From assembly GCA_029938115.1 (NCBI GenBank), contig JAPYOP010000012.1:17367-64620 (forward strand): a DNA stretch of 47,254 nt, written 5' to 3'. Source of the DNA: Colwellia sp. Its GTDB lineage: Bacteria > Pseudomonadota > Gammaproteobacteria > Enterobacterales > Alteromonadaceae. Below are positions 35,925 through 45,200 of this stretch, piece after piece (the stretch's first letter is position 1; each line of letters starts with the position of its first letter). The translations under genes were made by a program, and so were the position numbers. The notes below the pieces were generated by a model. It had not been told where the DNA came from, did not search any database, and saw only the letters and a list, made by a program, of their open reading frames with translations.

Positions 35925-36020
35925 AAATCGTATGGTTCAATTACAAGGAAAACGCACGGAGTTGACGATAGTCAATGAGTACTTTTGAAGCAGGAATTGG
36001 GCTATACAGTAACAAGATGA
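35925..36020. repeat. Possible dispersed intergenic element
   Basis: The spacer between the DUF4266 and DUF3570 genes holds an unusually GC-rich, non-coding stretch around aaaacgcacggag, with a perfect inverted repeat ttgac-gata-gtcaa at 35962-35975 and a downstream cttttgaagcagg. It looks like intergenic repeat families of marine gammaproteobacteria from memory. Only one copy is present in this window, so repetition is not shown. Confidence 0.35.
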
Positions 36021-36029
36021 ATTATAATG

Positions 36030-36254
36030 CTAGTTACAGCCACACCCTCCACCGCCAAAACTCTTCCCGCCACTTGATGCTTCTTTACTAAAGTAAATAT
36101 GATCATCAAGGGCAGAATCTACCGGGGAAGCATTCAATGACATTTCATCTTTAGCGAGTAAGTCCCGCTCCCAAGGCTCTACACCAAGGCTAGCGCAGCC
36201 TGTTGCACTGACGATTAAAGGAACTAATAATGTGAGTTTAAATTTTGTTTTCAT
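36030..36254 (-). CDS. DUF4266 small lipoprotein with Gly/Cys tail
   Basis: A 74-residue protein. The start is set at ATG 36254 because GAGG lies 6 bases before it and the signal peptide begins there; a TTG eight codons upstream was rejected. The signal peptide ends V-S-A-T-G-C, a lipobox, then A-S-L-G-V-E-P-W-E-R-D-L-L-A, the DUF4266 core. The tail G-G-G-G-C-G-C-N is Gly-rich with two Cys. The gene lies between the thioredoxin-like and DUF3570 genes on the same strand. The vicinal Cys may be a substrate of that thioredoxin or bind metal (inference). Confidence 0.87.
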   Translation of the reverse strand: MKTKFKLTLLVPLIVSATGCASLGVEPWERDLLAKDEMSLNASPVDSALDDHIYFSKEASSGGKSFGGGGCGCN

Positions 36255-36324
36255 AAAAACCTCAGTAACTTTTAACAAGTTAGATTTGTTTATAAAGTGA
36301 TTTTATTTCTGAATTGTTTCTTAA

Positions 36325-36798
36325 CTATTTATTAACTAACAGCGCTTCAATTTCTTGATTGTATTGTGGAATTTTTTTGGTAAAAAAACCGGTATGGCGA
36401 GATTTTATTTTACCATCACGGCCAATAAGCATACTGCTTGGCATCCCTTGAATTTTAAAGTGCTTCGCTATTTTTCCTTTCGGATCGTAAATGACTTCAA
36501 ATGATGCTGGATTAGCAAGTAAAAATTTTGCTGCTAATTGCTTGTCAGCATCTAAATTGACACTAATAACAGTAAAGCCTTTATCTTTATATTTACTTTG
36601 AATGTCATTCATCCAAGGGAAAGAGCGTTTACATGGCACACACCAAGAAGCCCAAAAATCAAGATAAACAACTTTACCTTTATGCTTCGCTAAAGATTGC
36701 TCTAAAGCTTGCCTGCTAGATACTGAGTCAAAAGCCTGAGAATAAGCGCTAATAAACAAGGTAATAATTAAGGTGAATAATAATGTAAATTTAGACAT
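36325..36798 (-). CDS. TlpA/thioredoxin-like disulfide oxidoreductase, exported
   Basis: A signal peptide (M-S-K-F-T-L-L-F-T-L-I-I-T-L ... S-Q-A-F) is followed by a thioredoxin fold of the TlpA/ResA class. The redox motif is F-W-A-S-W-C-V-P-C-K, and the cis-Pro is in I-Q-G-M-P-S-S. The start is ATG at 36798 rather than a TTG three codons upstream. It acts in the periplasm, probably as a reductase given its kinship with TlpA. First gene of the set with DUF4266, DUF3570 and ApbE, 70 bp upstream of DUF4266. Confidence 0.9.
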   Translation of the reverse strand: MSKFTLLFTLIITLFISAYSQAFDSVSSRQALEQSLAKHKGKVVYLDFWASWCVPCKRSFPWMNDIQSKYKDKGFTVISVNLDADKQLAAKFLLANPASFEVIYDPKGKIAKHFKIQGMPSSMLIGRDGKIKSRHTGFFTKKIPQYNQEIEALLVNK

Positions 36799-36937
36799 AT
36801 GCTGCAAAGTAACCTACCGATAATTAAAAAATAAATTTAAATAGTAATTGATTAGAGCATATTTTAAATTTGATTTCTTAAAGAACCCTTAAGAAAGCTA
36901 AAATTTCATAACATTCCCACTAATAAGTATTATTGAG

Positions 36938-36967
36938 TTGCTTATAACATTTTAGTTTAACTATAAT
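36938..36967 (+). promoter_or_regulatory. Probable asnB promoter
   Basis: ttgctt (36938-36943) and a perfect tataat (36962-36967) with 18-bp spacing lie 141 bp before the asnB ATG. The 301-bp space 36808-37108 contains nothing else I recognise. Confidence 0.6.
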
Positions 36968-37108
36968 TAACATTATGATTGCTTTATTTTCTAAAACTGG
37001 CACAGTGTATTTAAGTAGATTAGTGCTGTTGCACTAATTCACTTAATAAAAGTAAATACAGAAAACTCACAATTTGACTCAACAATAACTTAAAGGAGTA
37101 GCGCTTCA

Positions 37109-38773
37109 ATGTGTTCGATCTTTGGTATATTAGATATAAAAACAGGTGCAGATGCACTTCGTCCTAAAGCTTTAGAATATTCACGCTTATTACGTCACCG
37201 CGGCCCAGACTGGTCAGGCATTTACAAAAATGATAATGCTATTCTTGTTCATGAACGCTTATCCATTGTAGATACAGAACATGGTGCACAACCTTTATAC
37301 AATGAAGATAGAAGTAATGTTCTCGCTGTAAATGGTGAAATATATAACCATAAATCTTTAGAAAGCACTCTCTCTGTAGATTATGAATTTCAAACTGCCT
37401 CTGACTGTGAAATTATTCTTCCTTTATATAAAGAACATGGTGTTGATTTTGTAGATAAATTACAGGGAATGTTTGCTTTCATTTTATATGATGCAACAAC
37501 CAATTCTTACTTAATTGCCCGCGATCATATCGGCATTATTCCTTTATATACTGGCTATGACAGTGATGGTAACTTTTATGTCGCCTCAGAAATGAAAGCC
37601 TTAATGCCTATTTGTAAAACTGTTAGTGAATTTCCTCCAGGACATATTTTAGATAGTCGCGTTGGTGAATTACAACGTTATTACAAACGTAATTGGCAAC
37701 AGTATTCAGCGATTAAAGATAATACCACCAGCAAAACAAAAATACGTGAAGCGTTAGAAGAGTCGGTTAAAAGTCATTTAATGACTGATGTTCCATACGG
37801 CGTACTACTTTCTGGCGGTCTCGATTCATCACTGATTTCAGCTATCACTCAGAAATTTGCTTCTCGCCGTATTGAAGAAAACGATCTTAGCGAGGCTTGG
37901 TGGCCAAAAGTACACTCTTTTGCTTGTGGTTTAGCAGGCTCACCCGATTTAATTGCCGCACAAACCGTTGCTGACAGTATTGGTACCATTCATCATAGTA
38001 TTGTTTTTACCGCGCAAGAAGGTATTGATGCTTTAAAAGAAGTTATCTACCACTTAGAAACTTACGACGTAACAACGATACGTGCTTCTACCCCGATGTA
38101 TTTAATGGCGCGTAAAATCAAAGCTATGGGCATTAAAATGGTTTTATCTGGTGAAGGTGCAGATGAAATCTTTGGTGGTTACTTATACTTCCATAAAGCA
38201 CCCAATGCCCAAGAGTTTCATGAAGAATTAAACCGTAAACTTGACAGGTTACATAAGTTTGATTGCTTACGAGCTAACAAGTCTATGTCAGCTTGGGGCA
38301 TTGAAGCCCGAGTGCCATTTTTAGATAAGAACTTTATGGATGTTGCCATGCGCATTAATCCGATGGATAAAATGTGCGGCAATGGCAAAATGGAAAAAGC
38401 TATTTTACGTTCATCTTTTGAAGGTTATTTACCTAAAGAAATATTATGGCGTCAAAAAGAGCAATTTTCAGATGGTGTTGGTTACTCGTGGATAGATGGT
38501 TTAAAAGCACACGTAGAATCTCAAGTAACGGATCTTCAACTTGAAAGTGCAAGTCATCGATTCCCAGTAAATACTCCTGACAGCAAAGAGGCTTATTTTT
38601 ATCGTTGTGTTTTCGAAGAGAAATATCCATTAGCTTCAGCAGCTGATTGTGTTATTGGCGGAAAATCAGTCGCTTGTAGCACCGAAGAAGCCTTAGCATG
38701 GGATGAAAGCTTTCAAAACAACGCCGATCCTTCAGGTCGTGCGGTATTGAGTGTTCATAACGAAAGTTATTAA
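37109..38773 (+). CDS. asnB: Asparagine synthase B (glutamine-hydrolysing)
   Basis: It makes asparagine from aspartate, ATP and glutamine. The N-terminal class II amidotransferase starts M-C-S-I-F-G-I, with Cys2 as nucleophile after Met removal, then R-H-R-G-P-D-W-S-G and N-G-E-I-Y-N-H. The C-terminal synthetase carries the pyrophosphate loop L-S-G-G-L-D-S-S and S-G-E-G-A-D-E-I-F-G-G-Y. The length of 554 equals E. coli AsnB. An AAGGAG site precedes the ATG. A single-gene unit with a clear promoter and a downstream hairpin. Confidence 0.97.
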   Translation: MCSIFGILDIKTGADALRPKALEYSRLLRHRGPDWSGIYKNDNAILVHERLSIVDTEHGAQPLYNEDRSNVLAVNGEIYNHKSLESTLSVDYEFQTASDCEIILPLYKEHGVDFVDKLQGMFAFILYDATTNSYLIARDHIGIIPLYTGYDSDGNFYVASEMKALMPICKTVSEFPPGHILDSRVGELQRYYKRNWQQYSAIKDNTTSKTKIREALEESVKSHLMTDVPYGVLLSGGLDSSLISAITQKFASRRIEENDLSEAWWPKVHSFACGLAGSPDLIAAQTVADSIGTIHHSIVFTAQEGIDALKEVIYHLETYDVTTIRASTPMYLMARKIKAMGIKMVLSGEGADEIFGGYLYFHKAPNAQEFHEELNRKLDRLHKFDCLRANKSMSAWGIEARVPFLDKNFMDVAMRINPMDKMCGNGKMEKAILRSSFEGYLPKEILWRQKEQFSDGVGYSWIDGLKAHVESQVTDLQLESASHRFPVNTPDSKEAYFYRCVFEEKYPLASAADCVIGGKSVACSTEEALAWDESFQNNADPSGRAVLSVHNESY

Positions 38774-38789
38774 TAATCAATTTTTAGTC

Positions 38790-38823
38790 GGTGGTTAGTG
38801 AGCATTACAGCTCACTAACCACC
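38790..38823 (+). terminator. Hairpin terminator after asnB
   Basis: A perfect 14-bp stem ggtggttagtgagc (38790-38803) with gctcactaaccacc (38810-38823), loop attaca, starts 17 bp after the asnB stop. The following tctttatctc is only weakly T-rich, so termination may be partial. Confidence 0.75.
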
Positions 38824-38907
38824 TCTTTATCTCAAAACCTCGATATAACTTGTACTTAACCGATTTTTAACTATTCTTTAATTATCACTCACCAAAAAAT
38901 TTGATTG

Positions 38908-41064
38908 ATGAAAAACCCACAACTATTGATAGCAATCTTGCTTATTCATTTATCATGTGATGTTCAATCAACACCTGAGTCATTCGAAGAGTCTAATGAT
39001 TCCTCAGATTTATCGCTTGAAGACTTACTGCACATTAAAGTTATTACCTCATCAAAGTACCTTGAAAAGAGTATCGATTCTCCGGCAAACATCCATGTTA
39101 TTACCGCGAAACAAATTAATGAACGGGGCTATAAAAGCCTTGATGATTTATTAAAAAATTTACCTAGTATTGATATACAAGAACATGCGGTAATTGGTAA
39201 TTACAATGTCGTGACCATGCGAGGGGCTAAAAATAATAATAAATTTATTATTTTAAAAGATGGTATTCGTATTTCGACTCCCGCTGGTGAAACAAATGCA
39301 ATATCACATAATTATCCACTTTATTTAGCTAAACGGGTTGAAGTGTTATTAGGCCCTGCATCGGTTAATTACGGTGCAGATGCTTACTCTGGTGTTATTA
39401 ATATCATTAGCTTTGATCAAAAAGATGAAGACAAAACTAATGCTACAATCTCTGTAGGTGATGATAAATATTTAAATGGTCATTTGCTCTATAGCAAGTT
39501 ACTCAAAAACGGGATTTTTATTAATGCTGGAATTCAAGGGCATTATAGCCAAGATTATAGTTTTGCTGATGATTACCCCGAGTTATATGAAAGTAAGAGT
39601 ATAAATTTTAAAAACACTGATGGTTTTCAATTTTTTGCCGATGCAAAGATAAACGAGCACTTTGGTACTGGTGTTTTTCATTCTAAAATCACCTATTCAT
39701 CAGATTTTACCGCAAAACCTAACTTTTCTTCCTTTGAAAACAGCAGCCTTGAAGAGAGTTTAACCACTATTTATGCAAATTTTGATTATGCTTTGAGTGA
39801 AAAAATTCATTCAAAAACACTATTTACTTACCAACTTTTTACTTTAGGCAATGCCAGTAGTTTTAATAATTTATTTACCGGATTTACTAAACAATATAAA
39901 TATGGCCGAACTGCTCGGTATAGCTTAAATCAAGACGTAACATACCAAGTTAATGCCTCGCACCTTATTTCTGGTGGTTTGGTTTATGATTATTTTGATA
40001 TTATTCCTAGAAGTTCTGATTTACCTGCCCCTTATGAAGTTGAGAAAAAGCCTAATGGGCAAAGTTTTTTCTATCCGAAAACTGATTTAGCCATTTCATT
40101 TTTTCAACACAGGGATGAAAATGTTGGTATTTATATTCAAGATAATTGGCAAATAAATGATCAATGGCGACAAGTAAGTGGCCTTCGTTATGATCACCAC
40201 ACTCTTTATGGTGATACAGTAAATCCAAGGTTAACAACCATATACCAAGCAAATCAATTTAATGTATTTAAACTATTATATGCACACTCATTTTTAGCCC
40301 CTCCTTCTAGTCAGGCATTTAATAGTTTTGGTTCTTTTACTGGAGAGCAAAATGATCAACAGGAATGGTTAAGTAGCCCTTTTGCTCCCTTTCGAGTTCC
40401 TAACGAAAATCTAGAGCCGGAAACACTTAGAAGCATAGAGCTTAATTATGAGCATTGGTTTAGCTCTAATAGTAAAATTAAATTTGCGCCATTTTATAAT
40501 CGAATAGATGATGCAATATTAGTGACTAATGATGAAACCGCACTACAGGCTATTGAAGGCGCACATTTAATTAAGACCAACTCATTTAAAAACACTGGTA
40601 AATCAACAGCGTACGGAATTGACATTACTGGTGATTTTAATTTTACATTCGAAAGTTCAGCATTAGAATACTGGCTAGCATTTTCTTATATCGATGGTAA
40701 ATTAGTCGAACAGGGTATTGTTACTGACTTACCGTTAATCGCGCATTATAAAATAAAATCAGGTTTAACTTATAGTTATCAAAATAAATACCTGATAAGT
40801 CCAACTATGCGTTGGATAAGTGCTACTACAGGTAATAATTTACAGTCTGGTAGCTCAACTAAACGCACTGAGATTAACAGTTACCTGATTATGGATTTAC
40901 ATAGCGAAGCAAAAATCACAGAGCAATTGTCTTTCAAAATAACAATTACCAACCTGTTAGATGAAAAACACTTCAATGCACCTTTTGCAACTGCGTTTAT
41001 ATCTTTAAACAAAGCGCCACAAGTTGGACGCCTTGTTTATGCAACAGTACAATATAACTTCTAG
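38908..41064 (+). CDS. TonB-dependent receptor
   Basis: An outer-membrane active transporter of about 718 residues. Signal peptide, then a plug domain (about residues 35-170) with V-I-T-S-S-K-Y, S-P-A-N-I-H-V-I-T-A, M-R-G-A, E-V-L-L-G-P-A-S-V-N-Y-G and G-V-I-N-I-I-S, then a barrel ending V-Q-Y-N-F. The ATG at 38908 was chosen over a TTG immediately before it. The plug style (S-L-E-D-L-L, S-S-K-Y) is that of the Vibrio/Shewanella receptors for siderophores, cobalamin or similar, but no biosynthetic or ABC genes adjoin it, so the substrate is unknown. Convergent with pyrD 19 bp away. Confidence 0.92.
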   Translation: MKNPQLLIAILLIHLSCDVQSTPESFEESNDSSDLSLEDLLHIKVITSSKYLEKSIDSPANIHVITAKQINERGYKSLDDLLKNLPSIDIQEHAVIGNYNVVTMRGAKNNNKFIILKDGIRISTPAGETNAISHNYPLYLAKRVEVLLGPASVNYGADAYSGVINIISFDQKDEDKTNATISVGDDKYLNGHLLYSKLLKNGIFINAGIQGHYSQDYSFADDYPELYESKSINFKNTDGFQFFADAKINEHFGTGVFHSKITYSSDFTAKPNFSSFENSSLEESLTTIYANFDYALSEKIHSKTLFTYQLFTLGNASSFNNLFTGFTKQYKYGRTARYSLNQDVTYQVNASHLISGGLVYDYFDIIPRSSDLPAPYEVEKKPNGQSFFYPKTDLAISFFQHRDENVGIYIQDNWQINDQWRQVSGLRYDHHTLYGDTVNPRLTTIYQANQFNVFKLLYAHSFLAPPSSQAFNSFGSFTGEQNDQQEWLSSPFAPFRVPNENLEPETLRSIELNYEHWFSSNSKIKFAPFYNRIDDAILVTNDETALQAIEGAHLIKTNSFKNTGKSTAYGIDITGDFNFTFESSALEYWLAFSYIDGKLVEQGIVTDLPLIAHYKIKSGLTYSYQNKYLISPTMRWISATTGNNLQSGSSTKRTEINSYLIMDLHSEAKITEQLSFKITITNLLDEKHFNAPFATAFISLNKAPQVGRLVYATVQYNF

Positions 41065-41083
41065 AGGGATGTTAATTGGTTAG

Positions 41084-42094
41084 TTATAAACCGTTAACAA
41101 TCTCTTTTATCAAAGAAGGACCTTGATATATAAAACCCGTATAAATTTGCACTAAGCTAGCACCAGCGGCAAGTTTTTCATTGGCATCACTGCTTGAAGC
41201 GATACCACCGACACCAATAATAGGCAGTTTATTATCTAATGCCTTAGCCAAAATACGGATCACCTTAGTACTTTTATCTTTAACTGGAGCGCCACTTAAC
41301 CCTCCTTGCTCATTGCCATGTTCAAGTCCTTCGACACCTTCACGAGATAAAGTAGTATTAGTGGCAATGACACCATCAATATTATTATCAATTAATGACT
41401 TAGCAATTGATTGTACTTCTTCTTCATTAAGATCCGGTGCTATTTTTACCGCTATAGGCACATACTTATCATATTGTTTAGCTAATTGAGCTTGCTCTAT
41501 TTTTAAAGCTGACAATAACTCGTTTAAGGCATCACCATATTGCAAGGCACGTAAACCTGGGGTATTAGGAGATGAAATATTAACAGTAATGTAAGTGGCA
41601 AAATCATACACTTTTTTCATACAGTGGATGTAATCGTCTTTAGCATTTTCATCTGGGGTATCTTTATTTTTACCAATATTAATCCCTAATACACCTTTAA
41701 ATTTTGACGAGCGTACTTGTGAGACTAAATAATCAACGCCTTTATTATTAAAGCCCATTCGATTAATAACAGCGTTGGCTTCAGGTAACCTAAAGATACG
41801 CGGTTTATCATTTCCTGGCTGTGGTCTAGGTGTTATGGTACCTATTTCAACAAAGCCAAATCCCATAGCAGCAAAAGCATCAACACATTCACCATTTTTA
41901 TCTAAACCTGCCGCCAAGCCCAGTGGATTAGGGAATTCAATACCCATAACATTAACAGGTTTGTCGGTAACGCGTTGCTTATAAAAGGCATTCAATGGTG
42001 TAGAGCCAGTACTCTTGAGGCTCTTAATCGTTAATTCATGGATTGTTTCCGCATCAAATTGAAACAGAACTTTTCGTATGGCAGGATAAAACAT
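41084..42094 (-). CDS. pyrD: Dihydroorotate dehydrogenase (quinone), class 2
   Basis: It oxidises dihydroorotate to orotate in pyrimidine synthesis, passing electrons to quinone at the inner membrane. The N-terminal membrane-associating helices, [26 protein letters not shown], the catalytic Ser175-type residue in that N-I-S-S block, and I-I-G-V-G-G-I-A-S (FMN phosphate) are present. The length of 336 equals E. coli PyrD. Downstream of the gdhB terminator. Confidence 0.97.
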   Translation of the reverse strand: MFYPAIRKVLFQFDAETIHELTIKSLKSTGSTPLNAFYKQRVTDKPVNVMGIEFPNPLGLAAGLDKNGECVDAFAAMGFGFVEIGTITPRPQPGNDKPRIFRLPEANAVINRMGFNNKGVDYLVSQVRSSKFKGVLGINIGKNKDTPDENAKDDYIHCMKKVYDFATYITVNISSPNTPGLRALQYGDALNELLSALKIEQAQLAKQYDKYVPIAVKIAPDLNEEEVQSIAKSLIDNNIDGVIATNTTLSREGVEGLEHGNEQGGLSGAPVKDKSTKVIRILAKALDNKLPIIGVGGIASSSDANEKLAAGASLVQIYTGFIYQGPSLIKEIVNGL

Positions 42095-42132
42095 AATACC
42101 TCTAATAAATAATGCATTGGGGAGCCGGAATT

Positions 42133-42186
42133 AAAAAATCCCTGCTTAACTTAAATATTAATTGAAATAAGTCAGGCAGGGATTTT
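42133..42186 (-). terminator. Terminator of the glutamate dehydrogenase gene
   Basis: aaaatccctgc (42135-42145) pairs with gcagggatttt (42176-42186), with weaker inner pairing. On the minus strand the stem ends in six T. It lies 45-98 bp after the dehydrogenase stop and before pyrD, so it separates the two genes. Confidence 0.8.
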
Positions 42187-42230
42187 ATCAGTTAATGCAG
42201 TTTTTATAAATTGCTTTTATCGTTTTAAGT

Positions 42231-45200
42231 TTAACTTTCTTTTGTGAGGCGTTGGCAGTTTAAACTAAGCAACATTAACTCACGTAAAGCAACTGAAAAT
42301 TTAGCGAACTCATGGGTCTGCCCTACTTTAAAGTCAGCTAAAATATGCGTCCATCTAGCTAATGGTTGAGCATTGGTTTCTACCCATGTATCAAGCATTT
42401 TATCTAAATATTTGCCATTAGCTGTACAATCACAACGCAAAACAACAGAAGTTAATGAACGCTGTTGCCAATCAAGCTCTTCTCTAAATGATGCTCTTGC
42501 AAGTGCTTGCCAGTGGTTTCCAACTGCTTGACGTGTAATTTGATCTAAGAACCAATGCAATTCTAATTTAACACCAAGTTTAAAGTATAAGCTTGCAACC
42601 AGTTCAACGCTTCGACCATCCTCTTCAGCAATTTCTGCAATATCTAATGCTGAGAAAATAGTGCTCAACTGTGAAACACGAATAGCAACCTCTTTTGGAA
42701 CACCTGCTGAAACCAAGTCTCCTTCAACACGTTTTAACTGATCAATTTCGCCTTCAATAATAAAGCTATTCAACTTCTTCGACATAATTTCAAAAGTTGG
42801 TTTGAACATAGCAATTGATTGCTCAATCGTTAGTGATTTATTGCGATGGCGCAAGAACCAGCGAGTTGCGCGTCTAACAGTACGGCGGTATTGGAATAAC
42901 ATTTCAGTTTGAATAGCCGTTGAAATTTTATTATTCAATACTTCAATTTTCTGCCAAAACTCCTCTAATTCAAAGACAGCACAAGACATAGTGTAACTAT
43001 TGGCAATTTCAACAACCGTAGCACCTGTTTCCTCTTGCATGCGATTAACAAAGTTAAAGCCCATGTCATTACCAATTTTATTAGCCAACTTAGTCGCTAT
43101 AATTTCAGCTCGAAGCGGGTGTAACTGCATTTGTTCTTGATACTTATCTTGCAACTGTTGTGGAAAAGCATTGATTAACAGCTTGTCATGATAAGGATTA
43201 TCAGTAATATCTTTATGAACAAGATCTTCTTTCAAAACCATTTTGTTGTAGGCAAGTAATACTGCAAGTTCAGGACGAGTTAATCCTCTATCGTTAGCTA
43301 ATCTATCTGCAATTTCTTCATCATCTGGAATAAATTCTAAAGCTCTATCAAGTTTACCTGCTCTTTCTAGTTCATGAATAAAACGAACTTGTTCTTTCAA
43401 TTGGTTAACACCGCGCATTGCCGTTACAGAAAGCGAGTGTGTTTGACGGTAACAATCTTCAATCACCATGTCGCCTACTTCGTCTGTCATATCATAAAGC
43501 AGCTGATTACGTTGCTTAACGGTTAAATCTCCAGCTTGAACAAGACTGTTTAATAGAATTTTAATGTTTACTTCATTATCACTACAATCAACCCCGCCAG
43601 CATTATCAATAGCATCGGTATTTATTCGGCCACCACAAGCAGCAAACTCAATACGACCAAGCTGAGTTAAACCTAAATTCCCCCCCTCACCAACAACTTT
43701 AGCTTTTAATTCGCAGCCGTTAATACGTAGGGCATCATTTGCTCTATCACCAACTTCTAAATGTGTTTCTTTAGTGCTTTTAACATAAGTTCCAATACCG
43801 CCATTCCATAACAAATCAACTTCCATCGTTATGATTGCTTGGATTAAATCAATAGGTGACAGACTTTGCTTTTGTGTACCTAACATTTTTTTAATTTGCG
43901 GCGTTAGTTTAATAGACTTAACATGACGACTGAATATACCACCACCGGCTGAAATTAATTTTTCATTATAATCTTCCCAACTACAACCAGGTAAATTAAA
44001 CAAACGTTTCCTTTCTGGATAAGATTTTGCCGCGTTTGGTGTAGGGTCAATAAAGATATGCATATGGTTAAATGCAGCTTGTAAACGGATATGCTTAGAT
44101 AACAACATACCGTTACCAAAAACATCACCCGCCATATCGCCAATAGCAATACAAGTAAAATCAGTGCTTTGACAATCTATATCCATCTCTCTAAAGTGAC
44201 GTTTAACGGATTCCCAAGCCCCTTTTGCGGTAATTCCCATTGCTTTATGATCATAACCAACACTACCACCAGAAGCGAAAGCATCACCTAACCAAAAATC
44301 ATATTCATCAGAAATACCGTTAGCGATATCTGAAAAGGTTGCGGTGCCTTTATCTGCTGCAACAACTAAATAGGCATCGTCTTCATCCAGACGAACTACA
44401 TCAACTGGCGGCACAATTTTACCATCAACGATATTGTCGGTGATATCTAACAAGGCTCGAATAAAGGTGCGGTAGCACTCTTTGCCTGCCTCAAAAATTT
44501 CTTGGCGTGAGCCTTCAGGGAGTTGCTTACAAACAAAACCGCCCTTCGCACCTACAGGTACAATAACCGAGTTCTTAACTTGTTGTGCTTTAACTAAGCC
44601 TAAAACTTCTGTTCGGAAATCTTCACGTCTATCAGACCAACGTAGTCCGCCACGAGCAACTTTACCACCGCGTAAATGTACACCTTCAATTTGAGGAGAA
44701 TAAACAAATATCTCAAATTTAGGTACAGGCTGTGGCATTTCACTAATTTTTTCAGGGGTGATCTTAAATGAGATATACGATTTCTCACCCATTAATTTAT
44801 CAACTTGGAAATAGTTAGTACGAATAGTTGCCGTGATCATTTCAACAAAACGACGAATAATACGATCATCATCTAAGTTAGCTACATTGTCTAACGAACT
44901 CTCAATGGCATCTAAAATTTTTGTATGTGCTTTTTCTTTGGCACTATCATTTGATTTATTATTTGGATCAAAGCGTTGAACAAAGAGGTTAATTAATAAC
45001 TGTGCAATATCAGGATAGCGTGCAAAAGTATTTTCAATATAACTTTGGCTAAAGCGACCACCTATTTGGCGTTCATATTTGGCAAAAGCACGCAGAATAG
45101 AAACACTACGTCCTTCTAACCCTGCACCTAGAATGAGTCGGTTAAAACCATCATCTTCTAGATCACCCTGCCAGACTTTAGCAAACGCATCTTGGAATAA

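Noticed and set aside
36255-36278. TTG start for DUF4266
   Set aside because: The ATG at 36254 has GAGG at good spacing and starts the lipoprotein signal.
38905-38907. TTG start for the second TonB receptor
   Set aside because: An ATG follows immediately and the signal peptide begins there.
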